64,000 nt of DNA, from positions 21,178,583 through 21,242,582 of the forward strand of contig CP099843.1 in assembly GCA_030062745.1 (NCBI GenBank), in the 5' to 3' direction. Origin of the DNA: Capitulum mitella. Taxonomy: Eukaryota; Arthropoda; Thecostraca; Pollicipedomorpha; Pollicipedidae. This document shows positions 32,545 to 44,749 of this stretch, piece after piece (position 1 is the stretch's first letter; the number at the start of each line of letters is the position of its first letter). A program made the position numbers and the translations under genes. The notes beneath the pieces were generated by a model that was not told where the DNA came from, did not search any database, and saw only the letters and a program-made list of their open reading frames with translations.

Positions 32545-33110
32545 ACAAACGTGACGAAAATAACGGTTGTCGCTGACAAATGGGAACTTTGCGAAATGAC
32601 TACCGTTCTACGTAAGATTACCGTTTGAACATAATCAACCGACATCATTCGGGCATAAGTGATGGATCTGCCAAGACCAAACCCAGGTTCAGTAAGGGCC
32701 AAGGTCATCAACGGTCAAGGTCAACCAGCTTGTGACCGGATCCAGATTTGCTTTGCAGCATGCCGGTTTGTATGAAACATGTATTCAAAGACCAATAAAA
32801 ATACGTGTGCGCACATGGATACGCTTAAATATATCAGGGTCAGTGAAGGTCAAGGTAATCAAAGGTAACAGTCAACTATCTTGTGACCTGGTCCAGATTT
32901 GCTTTGCAACATGTCGGTCTGTATGAAATATACATTCAAAGGCCCCAACGAAAGTACGTTTGGCACACTGATGCGCATATATGTATGCATATATATACAT
33001 ATATACATGTGTGTGTGTGTGCGTGTGCGTGTGCGTGTGCGTGTGCGTGTGCGTGTGTGTGTGTGTGTGTGGGCGCGCGCGCGCGTGAAATTTTTACGCT
33101 TTCTGTCAAT
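32545..33110 (-). repeat. inverted fragment of the 53.9-kb TTAA element, with two ~150-bp tandem units
   Basis: Matches, in reverse, the right half of the element at 53886-55047: CGGTTGTCGCTGACAAATGGGAAC, the GTTTGAACA/ATAATC block, and two tandem copies of a ~150-bp unit containing CCAGATTTGCTTTGCA (about 32746 and 32894). The left end reaches simple-sequence DNA at 32971. Confidence 0.65.
32971..33087 (+). repeat. alternating purine-pyrimidine tract, potential Z-DNA
   Basis: Strict purine/pyrimidine alternation runs for 101 nt (32971-33071), changing from AT/GC mixed to (TGTGCG)n to (TG)n. A two-base break follows, then (GC)6 with GTG to 33087. The GC and TG parts are the strongest Z-forming sequences in the window. 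Confidence 0.9.
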
Positions 33111-34135
33111 GAACAACAACAGTTACGACCAAGCATTTGTCGATCATCAAAAAATTGTCATTCGACCGTCGACCGTCGACCATCGAGAATGCTATTAACA
33201 AACATCTACTGTCCATCACAAGAGAAGAGCTTTGGATGCTATCAACTTGCATTGCAGGAAGCAAATGTCATCTGGTTACAAAGCGGATGAAAAAAAGCAA
33301 AAAAAGCAAACACAGTCAGCAGAAACTGCAAAACCCAGCAGCTCAGCGTTCAAATCCTACTAAGCATTTGTTACCAATGCTCTATGACATCTGCATCGGT
33401 CATGAAAAACAAGATGCCCATCGACCCATCACCACTCAAGCAGAACAATGTCGCGTGGCGCTACAATTGCAACAAGGGAGACTGTGCGCTCTTGCCTTGC
33501 ATTGGATACATCGGCAACACAACAACGTTGCCAAGACGCCTGACCATGTATCTGCAAAGCGGCGGTCAGCTCACCCACACAGAACAGCACCACTGCACCC
33601 ACTTGACTCGACAAGAAATTGTCGCTAACACTGCATCCTAGCGCGAGTGCGTGACGACCGACGCCTTGTGGTGCTCGAATCAGTTCTGATGTGCGAAACA
33701 GATCTAGTGATTAACAGGCAGTTGAACGCGATGGGCACCTTTCAACTCTGTGGAGGAGTCCGTCATAGGAAGAAGTAGGAACGAACAGGTGTCTACTGTA
33801 ATATTTTATTGCGTTTGATGTGAGAAATGAAACTGTGGAAAATGCGTCCGTACTCTGGCATCAACTTAAGCTTGAGCTTCATAGCACTAGTTTTAATTTT
33901 ATGGTGTGCTGTCATATAGGACGTACCCTTTCTTTGAAAATGCATGGGGAATATACGAAACCGGTAGAATATTAACGGGTATGGTTTTAATTTCCATTTG
34001 TGTGAGTACAATGAGCCAGGCAGCGACTTTACACGAACATACCTCCGAAAACCGAGTTAAGTTACGCGTGACTGAATCGATAGATAGGAAGCTAACAAAT
34101 GTCAAGGCTGCTTAAACGTTTAATAATCACTGTAT
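33088..34135. other. non-coding, no recognisable feature
   Basis: Two moderately long plus-strand frames overlap near 33137-33640, but they show no domain, splice logic or protein-like composition that I trust. Confidence 0.4.
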
Positions 34136-34190
<55 letters not shown>

Positions 34191-34202
34191 TGTGTGTGTG
34201 TA
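34136..34202 (+). repeat. (AT)n / (TG)n microsatellite
   Basis: TGTG then about 23 AT units, then (GT)7. Compound dinucleotide repeat. Confidence 0.95.
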
Positions 34203-34369
34203 CACGAAAAACAGTACAATGATCTCCGAGGACACAGTCAGGATTTCGCCAAGGAGAAGCTAGGGCAAACTAACCCTCCTCAGCACTGAAAACCCTTCGC
34301 ATTACGGCCATTTGATTTTCGAGTTTCCGGAAACAAATGTTTATTTTCCTTTTTGGTGTGCAAAGAAGC

Positions 34370-35549
34370 CTTTTCCCGGCAGGGGGCTGAATCCGACCCC
34401 TCGGGTTTTTGCCTGCCAATTCCAGGGTTTTTGACGCAGCTTCACGAAACTTAAAGATTTTTCCTAGCTATTCCTTCTATGTACTGTGACAAAATTTCGT
34501 AATTCTATTTTGCTCAGGGCGGAGACAGGCAACGTTTTCGGAGGTACCTCAGGCCATTTTTGGTCCTGTTGAGGGTAAAAGTAAAATGACTGCCAAAAAT
34601 AGCGTTTTTAAGATAGAACTTACAGTTTTTCATGGATGTATAGCAAAATAGTTGGGCAACATACAGATACAAGTTTGTTTATCTGAGATCAATTGTCAAG
34701 GTCAGGCCAAGGTCAAAAGCCAAAATTTGGTTTTATTGCAATAATTTTTTCCCCTTCTTTTAAATGCCAAACCCCGAACATATATGGCGTAGTAGGGTGA
34801 CTTCTACTTGTGTACCAAGATCAGCTTGATATCAGGTCGGGTCACGGAGCTATGACTTAAAGTGTCAATGCGCGTACCCTATACCATAATAGCCGTAAAA
34901 TGGAATTTTTGAAATAGAGTGATCCCAAATGATTGGAAACGTTTTCAGATAATACTAAATGTACACGAGATCGTCCAAGTGACTCCAAGGTCACCAGAAG
35001 TCATTTAAGGTCAATGATCATAAGCTGATCTGAAGAACATGTGACCATGACAGTTCCCCTTTCTTCATGTCCATGGCACCGCCTATGCTAACATTATACA
35101 AACATTGTAATACGATTTGTACTTTTGCAGCATAACATGACTAGCAGAATCCACAAGTGTTTTTATCTTTTTTTGTGCATTCAGTTGTTGAAAAACTAAT
35201 CCTATTTTTGAAACCTGCAAATGCATATGAATTTGCTCAAAATTTAAAATGTGTGTACCAATGGTAAAAGTCCCATCCATAATCCCTTCATTCATGCCAA
35301 TTTCATCGAGATCGGTCCATAAACAACGGAATCCAAAAATACCCCCATTTTGACATTTTTGCCCCCCCCTGTATCCAACCTTGTTAGAACTCTGAGAACT
35401 TCTTTTCTTTTTAAGTGTAGCTTACGTCATGGCGAATTGTTTGCGGTTTGTTGAGGTGAAATCAGATATGTAGTTCTCAAGATCTCAGGGGGCTGAATCC
35501 GTCCCCCCGCCGGGAATCAGCCATACCGTTTAGCGCTCCGGAAATAGGG
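34370..35549 (+). mobile_element. TTAA-type non-autonomous element, family B copy 2
   Basis: Shares its whole interior with 45866-47072 (inverted) and with 59364-60200. Landmarks are TTTTTGCCTGCCAATTCCAG, GATATCAGGTCGGGTCACGG, CCATGGCACCGCCTATGC, and the closing AGATCTCAGGGGGCTGAATCC. The right end reads CCGGAAATAGGG followed by TTAA (35550-35553). The left end begins within CCCGGCAGGGGGCTGAATCC at about 34370; its outermost bases and TTAA are missing or displaced. No coding capacity. Confidence 0.7.
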
Positions 35550-36019
35550 TTAAATTTTCAGCCCCAAGAGAGGCACATGGCCCCCTGGACCTTCCCTTTC
35601 CTTGAATACACCCATGCCGAAGACTGAAGAAGTAATTATCATCTAATCATCATCTGATCATCATCTGGCTCATCTGGAACGATCGCAAAATGGTCCGACT
35701 CCACGCAACATTTACTGAAGCTGCTCCTCATTCGTGCAGAACGACCAAATTTGTGTGCCATTTGTACAAAGGAAAGATACGAAAAGTCTCACAAATTTAG
35801 ACGCGAGAGAGCAAACGATTCGGCATTTAGTTTTGGAGTCGGAAAATCATGGGGGGCGGAATGCACCCCCCGCCCAATGAAAGGTTTGATGAGAAAATAA
35901 TGGTATCCGTCTGGACAGTACCAGACGTTCATGGTCATGATGGCAGTTGCAGTCGCACCTTCGCCCTTTCGTCTCTTCTGACGCAGATATCTTCTCTCCT
36001 CCCCACCGACCGCCGGGCG
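35550..36019. other. non-coding spacer before a promoter-like patch
   Basis: Includes short ATCATCATCTGA repeats (35636-35665). No gene recognised. Confidence 0.4.
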
Positions 36020-36111
36020 ACAGATGTTCCGGCAGCCTTCCCCGCCAATCAGAGGACGGCATCCCGCCGGGGGCGGGGCTTCCGCCGCCATTGGCTGCGG
36101 GAGAATCTCTG
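36020..36111 (+). promoter_or_regulatory. CCAAT / GC-box promoter-like patch
   Basis: Within 70 bases there is CCGCCAATCAGAG (forward CCAAT box), GGGGGCGGGGC (Sp1-type GC box) and CCATTGGC (reverse CCAAT box), immediately before an ATG with a good downstream splice donor. This is the arrangement of a TATA-less housekeeping promoter. It sits about 4 kb from the fibrocystin-L-like start and points away from it. Confidence 0.45.
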
Positions 36112-36193
36112 ATGTCCAGGAGAGTCCTGCGTCTTAGCTCAAAGCCTCAGTCGAACTTAAAACGCCGTAATCGTAGCAGTCCTCTGTTGCCAG
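36112..36193 (+). CDS. possible first coding exon of an unidentified plus-strand gene
   Basis: ATG at 36112 directly follows the promoter-like patch. It opens 27 codons, beginning MSRRVLRLSSKPQSNLKRR and ending before the donor CAG|GTAACG in phase 1. The peptide is strongly basic with serines, as at the N-terminus of nuclear or nuclear-envelope proteins (MSRR-x-x-R-L starts occur in SUN-domain proteins, for example), but 27 residues are too few to name a family. No partner exon was found downstream. The evidence is position plus donor only. Confidence 0.33.
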
Positions 36194-39100
36194 GTAACGA
36201 GTATGACATTCCGACGCAACAGTTGACCACAGAGTGTATGAGATTACGAGCGATCGCTCTTACCGCATCTGTTCTTAGTGTTCACTGATGCCCATAAAAA
36301 CGTTTCCTTTTCTCAGTCTTTTCAGTGCAGTACTACCAGCCATATTCGGAGAGGAAAAGAGGCTTTCAAGACGTCTGCTACAGCTTAGCGATCTCAGCAG
36401 GTAAAGAATGACCGCTACTGCCAAGCTTTAAGCGTCTTCAGATTATTCCGTTTTTCAAAAGGCGTGCATCAGTGTCCCCGCTTAAACTCGCGATACCGAT
36501 TTTGCCGTTGTAAACCAGATACAGATTGTTTGAAAACAAACAACACATTTTAGCGTAAAAAACTGTGTGCACTGCTGAGCATAATGGGTGAAAACTCATG
36601 CAAAACTAAAAGACTTTCGGAAAATAAGCATTCTGCAGATTAAAAGTAATTAACAGGCCAACCCAGTGTGCAACGTTTCATGAACCCTGTTCTCACAAGA
36701 CCATTTTTAACCTAAGCATGTAAAGAGGAATGGATTCCGCCCCCTCCCCCTCCATCTGAGATCTCGAAATATTTCGGCCCGATTTGCTTAGTTGAATGCG
36801 CAGAAAAATCCTTACAGTGAAATCTACATTAAAACGTCTTCGGGACTGCAAAGTATAAGCGGTGTTAAAAAATCGGAACTGGCCTCAGACACGTAACATA
36901 ATGGAACGATTTATCTGGAAATGTTCGCTTTTCTTGTCCGGATTAATGGAAAAATGCGTAAATGGACACCAACGGTACCAAAGTCTGTTTTTGGAAGATA
37001 TAGTGGAAAATTTAAGTTTGACAAGCTAGGCTTTAATCCCTTATACATCGAGTAATTGAGTATTGGCCGTTGAGTGGTACACGTCATGGCAGTAGGGTAA
37101 AATGGGCTAAAACAACCTTTTGTCCTTGACGGCAAAACTTCGAAACCTTCAAGATATCTAAATGTTCGAGGACAACGCACACGATTATTTCAAGCTGTGG
37201 ATGGTGTCTTAATGAAAGGCGTAATGCCGTTTGCCGTCGATGCATGTTTCAGCCAGTATTGCTGTAACCCGTGCACTCCAAGGTATCTGAATCTCCTTTC
37301 GCTTGCCGGGTGGAGGTGGGGATGGGGGTTCTCGAGAACCCTCATGATCTCGAAGACTAAGAGAGCTATGGAGATGAAAGTAACGGAGGACGAAAGCTCG
37401 TCAAATTTTGTGAAGAATGAACGCACATTTATGGATTCTGAGTTCGTATATTGGGGTCAAGAGGTCAGTCAGGCCCATGTTATGACGTCTACAATCTGTG
37501 GACAATGTAAACAAATATGGCTGTCCTATAAACTGATTTTCAGTATTGGATGGTCCAAAGGAGCCAGAAGCACCTTTTTTCATTGCCAAAGAATAGCTTA
37601 CTTCTCTTCAGGTCACGTCAAGTCAGATTAACAGTCATTGAGATACAACACTGACTTATATCAAAACTGGCACTCAAGTAAAATTACTTCAGGCATATGT
37701 TTTGGAATCACTAATGCGAATTTTTGGTCGAATATAGCAACTACTGTCAGAAAAAGATTAATATGGGTCATCATAGGACATATCAGGTCAGCTAAGACCA
37801 GATCTCAGAACGTTCGTACCTCGTGGCTAGGTACAGGTACGAATGGCAAACAATCGCCATTTGATTGCTATAATTATGTTCATGTGTTCTTAAATGACAC
37901 TGAAGTCACACGAGATCAAATCAGGTCAGGTCCAGTATGTAGCATGCAAAATGTGCCTGTCTCGTCCGAAGAAATGACGATAGTACAGAGCAAAATGAAA
38001 TATTACAATACGCCTAAGAAAAACAGTCTGAAATCGCTAAAACAAGAGCTCTTACGGTCAATACAGTCAAGCAAAGTCCACCTAGATGAAATGAATACTC
38101 GCTTACATCTCAAAATCGAACAAAAGTGAACATGTAAACACAGCTCTGTACGTTGCCTTCAAATATTTCATAAAATTTTACGGCGTCTCAAGTCACAAGC
38201 GACCTTTGAAAATGATAACGGCCGTGCCGAGTCATGACATTTCAAAACCTTTTCGAGTCTAAACCGAAATGAACACCTTTCTCTCCCCTTTAGAAGTAAA
38301 TGGCAAATGCATCCTGTACCTATTTTGTCGTACATTCGATTTTGTAGCCAACTGACGTGACCTCAGGTTGCCTGCTCCTTCTAAATGGTATACTGCATCA
38401 TTCAAAAAGCGTGTCAGACGATTCGTATCCCCTTCCTTATAAGAAAATCTCCCGTACAAGTTAATTTCTATTGGGAATACCACAAGCAACACCTCAGTGC
38501 GGTTGGCCTGAGGTTAGGTTGAATAATTTCCCGTAAAACTGAGAATATGAGTTTTGTCAATAATCAGATGTTGATTAGAGCGGCATTGTCTGTTTGCCAA
38601 TATCATTTTTTGACAACCACCGTACACGTTGAAACGTTTCTTGACTCGCCTTGTTCAAAATTCAAATAGGCCAATGACCTGCCGCGACCTGGTTTTGAAA
38701 TTTTGTCACAAGACGTAAAAATAAAATGGTTGGAACAACAAAAAATTCAGGTTTCTAGCTCTTCGTTTTTGAGTTATGTTCAGAAAACCTGAGGGGGCTC
38801 TCAAACCCCGGGTGAGCGAAGAATAACATATCGCTGTTGGAATGTTTCTGCTTGCTTGTGTTAAGAATGTTTGCCGTTGTCAGGCGTTGTTTTATCGATA
38901 TATCAGGAGTTTCCTCCTCGTTCACAGTGTGTCAGCCTACGCTGCCTGTGCCACAGTCGTTCTACGCCGTGTTGTCAAATTTCTGACTTAGCACCAGAGG
39001 TAAAACGACTACGGGGAAGGGGATACGAGACCCCGCGTTTTCGCTATCCTTCGTTATGGTTTTCTGGGCATATATGGAACTTATTCCGTTGCCCTTAGTT

Positions 39101-40710
39101 AGTCCTCAGTGCTCACCATACACCCTAGGTAACTTTGCCCGACATACTTTCACTTTTGGTAATTGCCCTGGGAATATTTTGTAACATAAATAACATTGGT
39201 GTAATTGGGTAATCTTGACAAATATAATTAATCAATGACACATTACATAGTGATAAAGATGGTTACCGACAATTATGATAAAAGAAACTATATCAAACAG
39301 TAGATTGATATAATAGCCCTGATGCAATAACAATGGCACATAACAAGGAAATATTTGTAACAGTAACATCAACGTGCTCTGATAGAACAATATAATCAGA
39401 AACATCCACAGGAAAATGTATTGCGTGTTTTTGACTGCCCACCATAAGACTGAAGTATTCATTGGTATCGAATGTTAATGGTTACGAGGAAGACCGCAAG
39501 CCGGGTGAGTCTTTAATTAGCCGAAAACTCGAACGTAGTTGTCAGCCCTGCCCAGCCCAGCCCCGTCCTGCTCGGCCCGGCCATAACGCTTTCTGGAGAC
39601 CAATAACTTTGCACCCACTGGGTACCCAATTATGAGTGTTTTGTAAGACGATTCTGTGCCTTCACAGCTCTGTTTGTTTTATGTAGCTGCATTTGCAATA
39701 CATTGTATTGAGAGCTCCGCTTTCACAATATTTCTTCTCTGCACACTCAAAGATGGGAGAAAATAATATCATGGGTTAGCGGGATACTTAAGCTTGCAAT
39801 TCTGTGGACGCAAAATACTAACAAAGTAGAGTTACATATATCTGATGTACTGTGAACGCATAAAGAGGAGGCGATGATGCAAGCAGCAACGAGCAGGCCT
39901 CGTTTGTTGTGCGCCCCATGACGTCCTGCTATTAGCAGCATTCATTACCTTAACTCGCTTTAAATGCTTTCAGAAATGATTTTGATTTAAATTCAGTTTT
40001 GTGCGCATTATATCAGTTTTTGCCGGCAGCTGTGCTAAATCTGCAAATTTCGAGTTTCTTTACACATTTCAACGACAGCAACAGAACGCTGAAACCCTCC
40101 ACCAGCACCATCCCCAGATATGGCCTATGAACGCCTGCCACCTTCGGTTAACATTGCACAATCGATGTCACCGGAGTTAAATGGGCCGCTAGGGGGGGGG
40201 GGGACACGATATTCCTCAACGGGATGTTCGGATTCTTATTTAATGGCGTTGTTTGGATACGACCGTAGACTGAAAGCATCTTACCCCTAGGCAGAACGCG
40301 TCTTACCAATGGATAGGGATAAAGCGCCGTTTTCTGTAATGTCTCGCCGAAGCAAGATTGCCATATGTTCAAAGGACAGGCAATGCACCAACGATTTGAC
40401 TATACTGAGGGAAATAAAATATCCTTCATATATAATCTGCATGGAACCTGCACCCTGACAGGCCATGGCACGGTAGTAACCGAAAGCTTCTGGTGAGTTT
40501 TACACCACGTTACCCTATTTCAAACGCCTAAAAACATATTTTGTTTCTTGACGAATACATTGCAGTCACACGGATATTCTCTCAAATCAGAACTGAAAAT
40601 CCGAGACAGATAGGGAAGGTGGCGGTGGGGAAGTGGTAGGTGGGATGAATAGTTCAAAATATGCATTAGGGACAGAAAAATGGAGCCGGAGCCACCCTTA
40701 GCAGTGTGAT
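36194..40710. other. 4.5 kb without a supported gene
   Basis: Would be intron if the exon at 36112 is real. It contains open frames of 140-165 codons near 37197-38129 that show no recognisable domain, scattered AGGTCA motifs (37780-37930), and G runs near 40191-40203. Nothing else can be supported. Confidence 0.4.
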
Positions 40711-40748
40711 TATATATATACATATATATGTATATACAAGCAATAATA

Positions 40749-40785
<37 letters not shown>
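40711..40785 (+). repeat. (AT)n microsatellite
   Basis: Imperfect TATATACATATATATG followed by about 17 perfect AT units, set between two copies of a short block (CAATAATATGA and CAATAAGATGA). Confidence 0.95.
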
Positions 40786-40787
<2 letters not shown>

Positions 40788-42270
40788 CAATAAGATGAAT
40801 ATATGGAAAATCGAATCTGACACAACGCCGGATTCAGTTCCTTGTAAACGGGGGGGGGGATCTCCGTTGCGTGTTTCAAGTTATGGCGCTATTCCAAGCA
40901 GGGGCGTAGCAGGATTCATTCTGGTTTTGGCCTAAGAGGGGGCAGGACAAACCTGACGGTCCTGAACTCTTCGGATTTCGGCTAGAGTTCCGCATTTCCA
41001 TTTTATTTTCATTTTTGGCATGTGGGATGACTGTTTTTCTTGAAGGATGTCCCGCAGTCGTAACTATAATCTGAGTCACGAATATTGACAACCGGGGCTG
41101 AATGTATAAAATCGTGAGGTTGGGCGCCATTGTAAGATGCTTAATTCAAGCATAAAGCATACAGACACAGAAATGAGGCCTTTTTATATTAAATTTATTC
41201 ATTAACTGTAACATTCTGACGCTTACAAAGCTCCTTAAGGAACACCATGCCACCATCACAGTACCTAGCGACTGCATACACGTTTCAGATTTAAGAACAC
41301 ATTCCGCCTCTCAGTATGTCACTTTTACCATTCTAGTTCGTCTCCCTCCCTGCCCTCGACCCCCTTCCCTCCGACACATATTCCTGCCATCCGATACGCT
41401 TATTATTCAAGACCTGAAATGGTGGATCACAAGATCCATCATTTGCCATTCAAAGGTTTTTTTATTGTTTGTGCGGACAATAAGCTTTTGACCTTCTAAG
41501 CAGCGATTTACGGTCCCCTTTATCCCCAAGTAACATGGAAGTTGTATGCATGGCGTCCATCGATAATCCGAAATGAAGCGTCTTTCATACGACACTTAAA
41601 AAAATGCTCAGTTTCTGAAACACGCGTTCCCACGCGTCCCCTCACTCACTGGCAGCGTACAAAAAGTGAGCAATCATATCTGTGGCGTCACGGTAAAGGC
41701 GAACTGGACAATCTATGACTTTCCTAACACTTAAAAGCGCCGAGTGGTAGCAATGTATTGATGCGAAACTCGGCACTGCACAAACTGCAGCCTTGTGGAC
41801 TTGGTGTGCCGATAGAAATTCCCAAAATTGCTGCCCAGTTTTCCAAACTACATATCAAGACTAGTACATCCCTCTTCTTCCCATCTCGACATGGCCGTCG
41901 GACTGATTCAGCCTAGCTCGATGCGGTAAAGGTTATAGCAACGGATTTCAGTGATTTTTTTTTGCTTCTGAACTTGAAGGTGCAATATTAAGTGTACATC
42001 TCTTTCAGTCGCACTCAGTTCGCTGCTTGAATCATTAACTACCATGTCTTTCTACTTTTGTGGTATAACTCTCGTCAAGGTTTCGTAACTTAGAAAATCA
42101 TCTCCTCCGCCTGGCCTGGGTATTTGCTTCAACGCTCACGCTTCCTTAGGAAAGTACCATCGGGCTTAATCAAACCATCGGCCATTTTTATTCCAACTGA
42201 GTCCATGCGATTCATTAAGAATGGTTTCTGAGCTGTGTGGATGCTCCTACTGAACTATAACATTTCCCTC
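40786..42270. other. non-coding; right part may be the LINE's 3' end
   Basis: No gene. The 41900-42270 stretch may continue the decayed LINE on the minus strand, but the frame is broken there. Confidence 0.35.
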
Positions 42271-44020
42271 TGGACTCTCGTCAACTAGTCCAATGCGAAC
42301 AGTGTGAACCTCTGTAGATCATTAAAAATGGGCTCATAAAACTGTGATATCCGCGAACTATTAATTTGCCTTCGGGCTAAACACACTGTTATCAAATCGA
42401 ATAATTCGTAACTTCCTAACCGTGCCTGCAATATTTTACGCCACGCAACGTCGGTGTTAACCTGCACGCATCTGATCCAGCTCCTCTGTAGAGATTTGCA
42501 GAAGAGTTCTACATCTGCTGCCTTCAAACCACGGCACTTTATACTACGCACAAGAACTTGCTTTGTAACCTTTGGCGGATTACCCCTTCAGAGGAACTCC
42601 ATAATCTTGCTCTGAAATTTCAACAGCTTTACTCGAAGTACTTTTCTTCAGGAATACACATACATCAGTGCCAGACGCCAGAAGTGGCTTAGATAAGTGA
42701 TGCTGCCGTTTAACCTAAAAAATTGCTGGCTCCAGATATCAGCTACTCCTATTTTCTTCCAAATCGACTAAACGTTGTTTGCAACACGGGGATTTTTAGA
42801 ACTAAATCATATTCTTAACATTCTTACTTTATTGTAGGCTGCAATGTGGCTACTAGTTGTGTATTTTCTTTCGCGGCTACCAACCACATAGTATTGCTTT
42901 TACAGACATTTCAGCACAAACCTGAGGCTTTTCTAAACAGGTTCATTTTCCTTCATGCTCGTTCTGCCGAATGCCAATCTTGTGCAAACGAGGTGAAGTC
43001 GTCTGCACACAGAATTACTTCGATTTCTTTATCGCTCACTTTATGTCACCGACTGTGTCGTCTTGCCTTCAGCTTACGACCAGAACTTCTGTGTCTAGGT
43101 CAAATAACAGCCCACTTAATGGTGAACGATAAAATGCATTTTCGACTACACCTAAACCAATCTGAAGTATACCCGTTGTTGATAGCAGCAAGGCTCGAGT
43201 CACTGTGCAGAAGTTTTACCTGTTTTATGATACCCTGCCCGAAGTTGTAAGCTTTAAGCAAAGAGACTAAGAGCTCGTGTTTCAAAGAAAGAAAGGCAGT
43301 TTCGTAATCAAAGGCGGCCAACATTTAACACCTCTTCAGTTTTGTCAGTGTCACAATACTCAATCACATCAGTGGTGAGTCTTAAATTTTCACATCTTTG
43401 TAGATCTCTAGTTTATAAAGACAGTCTGTGCAGTCGACGCGAGTTTGCCGACAACCAGGCTCTGTCTCATACCAATCACTTCTGCGACAATCTTGTAGAT
43501 GAGGTCGTGTGAACACATTGGCCGTTTGTTTTGGAGCCTGTTTTACTCACCCTCTTGGAAGTGAGGGTGGTGACGCCACTTCTCTGAGTTATGACAAAGC
43601 TACCTCCTTGCGCGGCATTGGTATACTCATCTACCGTTTCACCTATGTCCGTCCAAAAGGCCTGAAAATTTCTGCCGAAAGTCCAGTGATGCCGGGAGCT
43701 TCATCTGCGCTGAGTTTATCTAGGGCACTCCTACATTCTTCACCATGGGACCTTCACATTGCAGGCGGTCGTATGCTGGAAACTGCGGGTTTTTATCACT
43801 GTTCAGGAAGTGGTTGGCTTGAACCACATCAGTTCCTCTCGCTCTAAACACGTCGGCGTCATGTTTCACACACCGCTGATAAATCGCCCTTTGACAAAAC
43901 ACACGTCCGTCAGCGCGGATATCAGTTGCTTTTTGGACTGACCGCTGTTTGCCCCGGCTCAATATATACTTTGCTACCTTCTCACCCTCTTGCACCCATT
44001 TCGCGCCGGATAACGTAGAA
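42271..44020 (-). pseudogene. decayed L1-like non-LTR retrotransposon, reverse transcriptase region
   Basis: Read on the minus strand, pieces of one LINE ORF2 appear in the right order but in shifting frames. Near 43995 is AKWVQEGEKVAKYILS, typical of the linker before the polymerase. Near 43640-43720 is GLSAEIFRPF followed by DIG. Near 43100-43320 is AAFDYETAFLSLKHELL with INNGYTSDWF, the reverse transcriptase A-box region with its catalytic aspartate. Near 42985 is EVILCADDFTSFA, the catalytic F/YADD box, here CADD. Near 42290-42550 is the thumb-like region (DVAWRKILQARLGSYELFDL). Frameshifts and stops make it non-functional. The order and motifs fit L1/Tx1-type LINEs, though Jockey-type cannot be excluded. 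Confidence 0.75.
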
Positions 44021-44210
44021 CAGAAGTAAGACTAAAGCAAGCGAAGTTGTTGAACACGCCTACCAAAATCAACCCTGTATCCGTCCATTGCACGCTTGAA
44101 TAAGATGTAGGAGTTCCCATTCCCAAGGACATTGTCATTAATTTGACGTTAAACAGTATTGTTCAATAAGAAAATGATCTCCCTCCATATATAAATATAC
44201 CTATATATAT

Positions 44211-44211
<1 letters not shown>
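44021..44211. other. spacer between LINE and microsatellite
   Basis: Nothing recognised. Confidence 0.4.

Positions 44212-44258
<47 letters not shown>
44212..44258 (+). repeat. (AT)n microsatellite
   Basis: About 23 uninterrupted TA units, preceded by imperfect ones from 44187. Confidence 0.95.
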
Positions 44259-44260
<2 letters not shown>

Positions 44261-44459
44261 GAAGAAAGTCTCTCCCTGATCATACTGAACAACAGAGTAG
44301 CTGCCACTGATTTTCAGCCGTATCCGCCTGTCATTCAGGTGCAATGCATAGCGTAGGCGTAGCAGACCATAAATCCATCGCCATACCATCTCACATAACT
44401 AAAACGCATCCATCCAAGAAGCAGCCTCCTGTAGCTTCCGTCTGACGACTTCCCTCCGG

Positions 44460-44667
44460 AAAATCGCAATCACTTCCGCCGCGTGCCGCGTCGAGCGTGG
44501 CTCATCGGCTGCGCGTCGGCGCCGACACCTGGCCGGCTAACGAGCGCCGCCGCCGATGCAGGTGCTCTTCACGCCGGACCGGAGCGGCGCCGACTCAAAG
44601 GCGCCGACAATACGCGACCCAGGCCGGAACCGCTAATAACCGGCATCGATCGCCGCCGGCAGGGGAC
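44460..44667. other. GC-rich CpG-dense patch next to a minisatellite
   Basis: About 200 bp of GC-rich sequence with several open frames on both strands (for example ATG CAG GTG at 44554). No splice logic or family recognised. Its neighbour is the 36-bp minisatellite, and the pair may be one repeat unit. Confidence 0.3.
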
Positions 44668-44749
44668 GGTAGCTGTGACGGGGTACGGTCGGACTCCACC
44701 TGCGGTAGCTGTGACAGGGTACGGTCAGACCCCGCCGACGGCAGCTGTG
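44668..44749 (+). repeat. 36-bp minisatellite, about 2.3 units
   Basis: The unit begins GGTAGCTGTGACGGGGTACG and ends CCGCC-rich. It is repeated twice plus a partial. The same unit is found at 52888-53122. The unit length is a multiple of three and the plus frame reads VAVTGYGRTPPA-like repeats. Confidence 0.88.

Noticed and set aside
33137-33640. Overlapping plus-strand frames of 85-163 codons
   Set aside because: No domain and no splice or promoter support; composition is unlike the real exons in this window.
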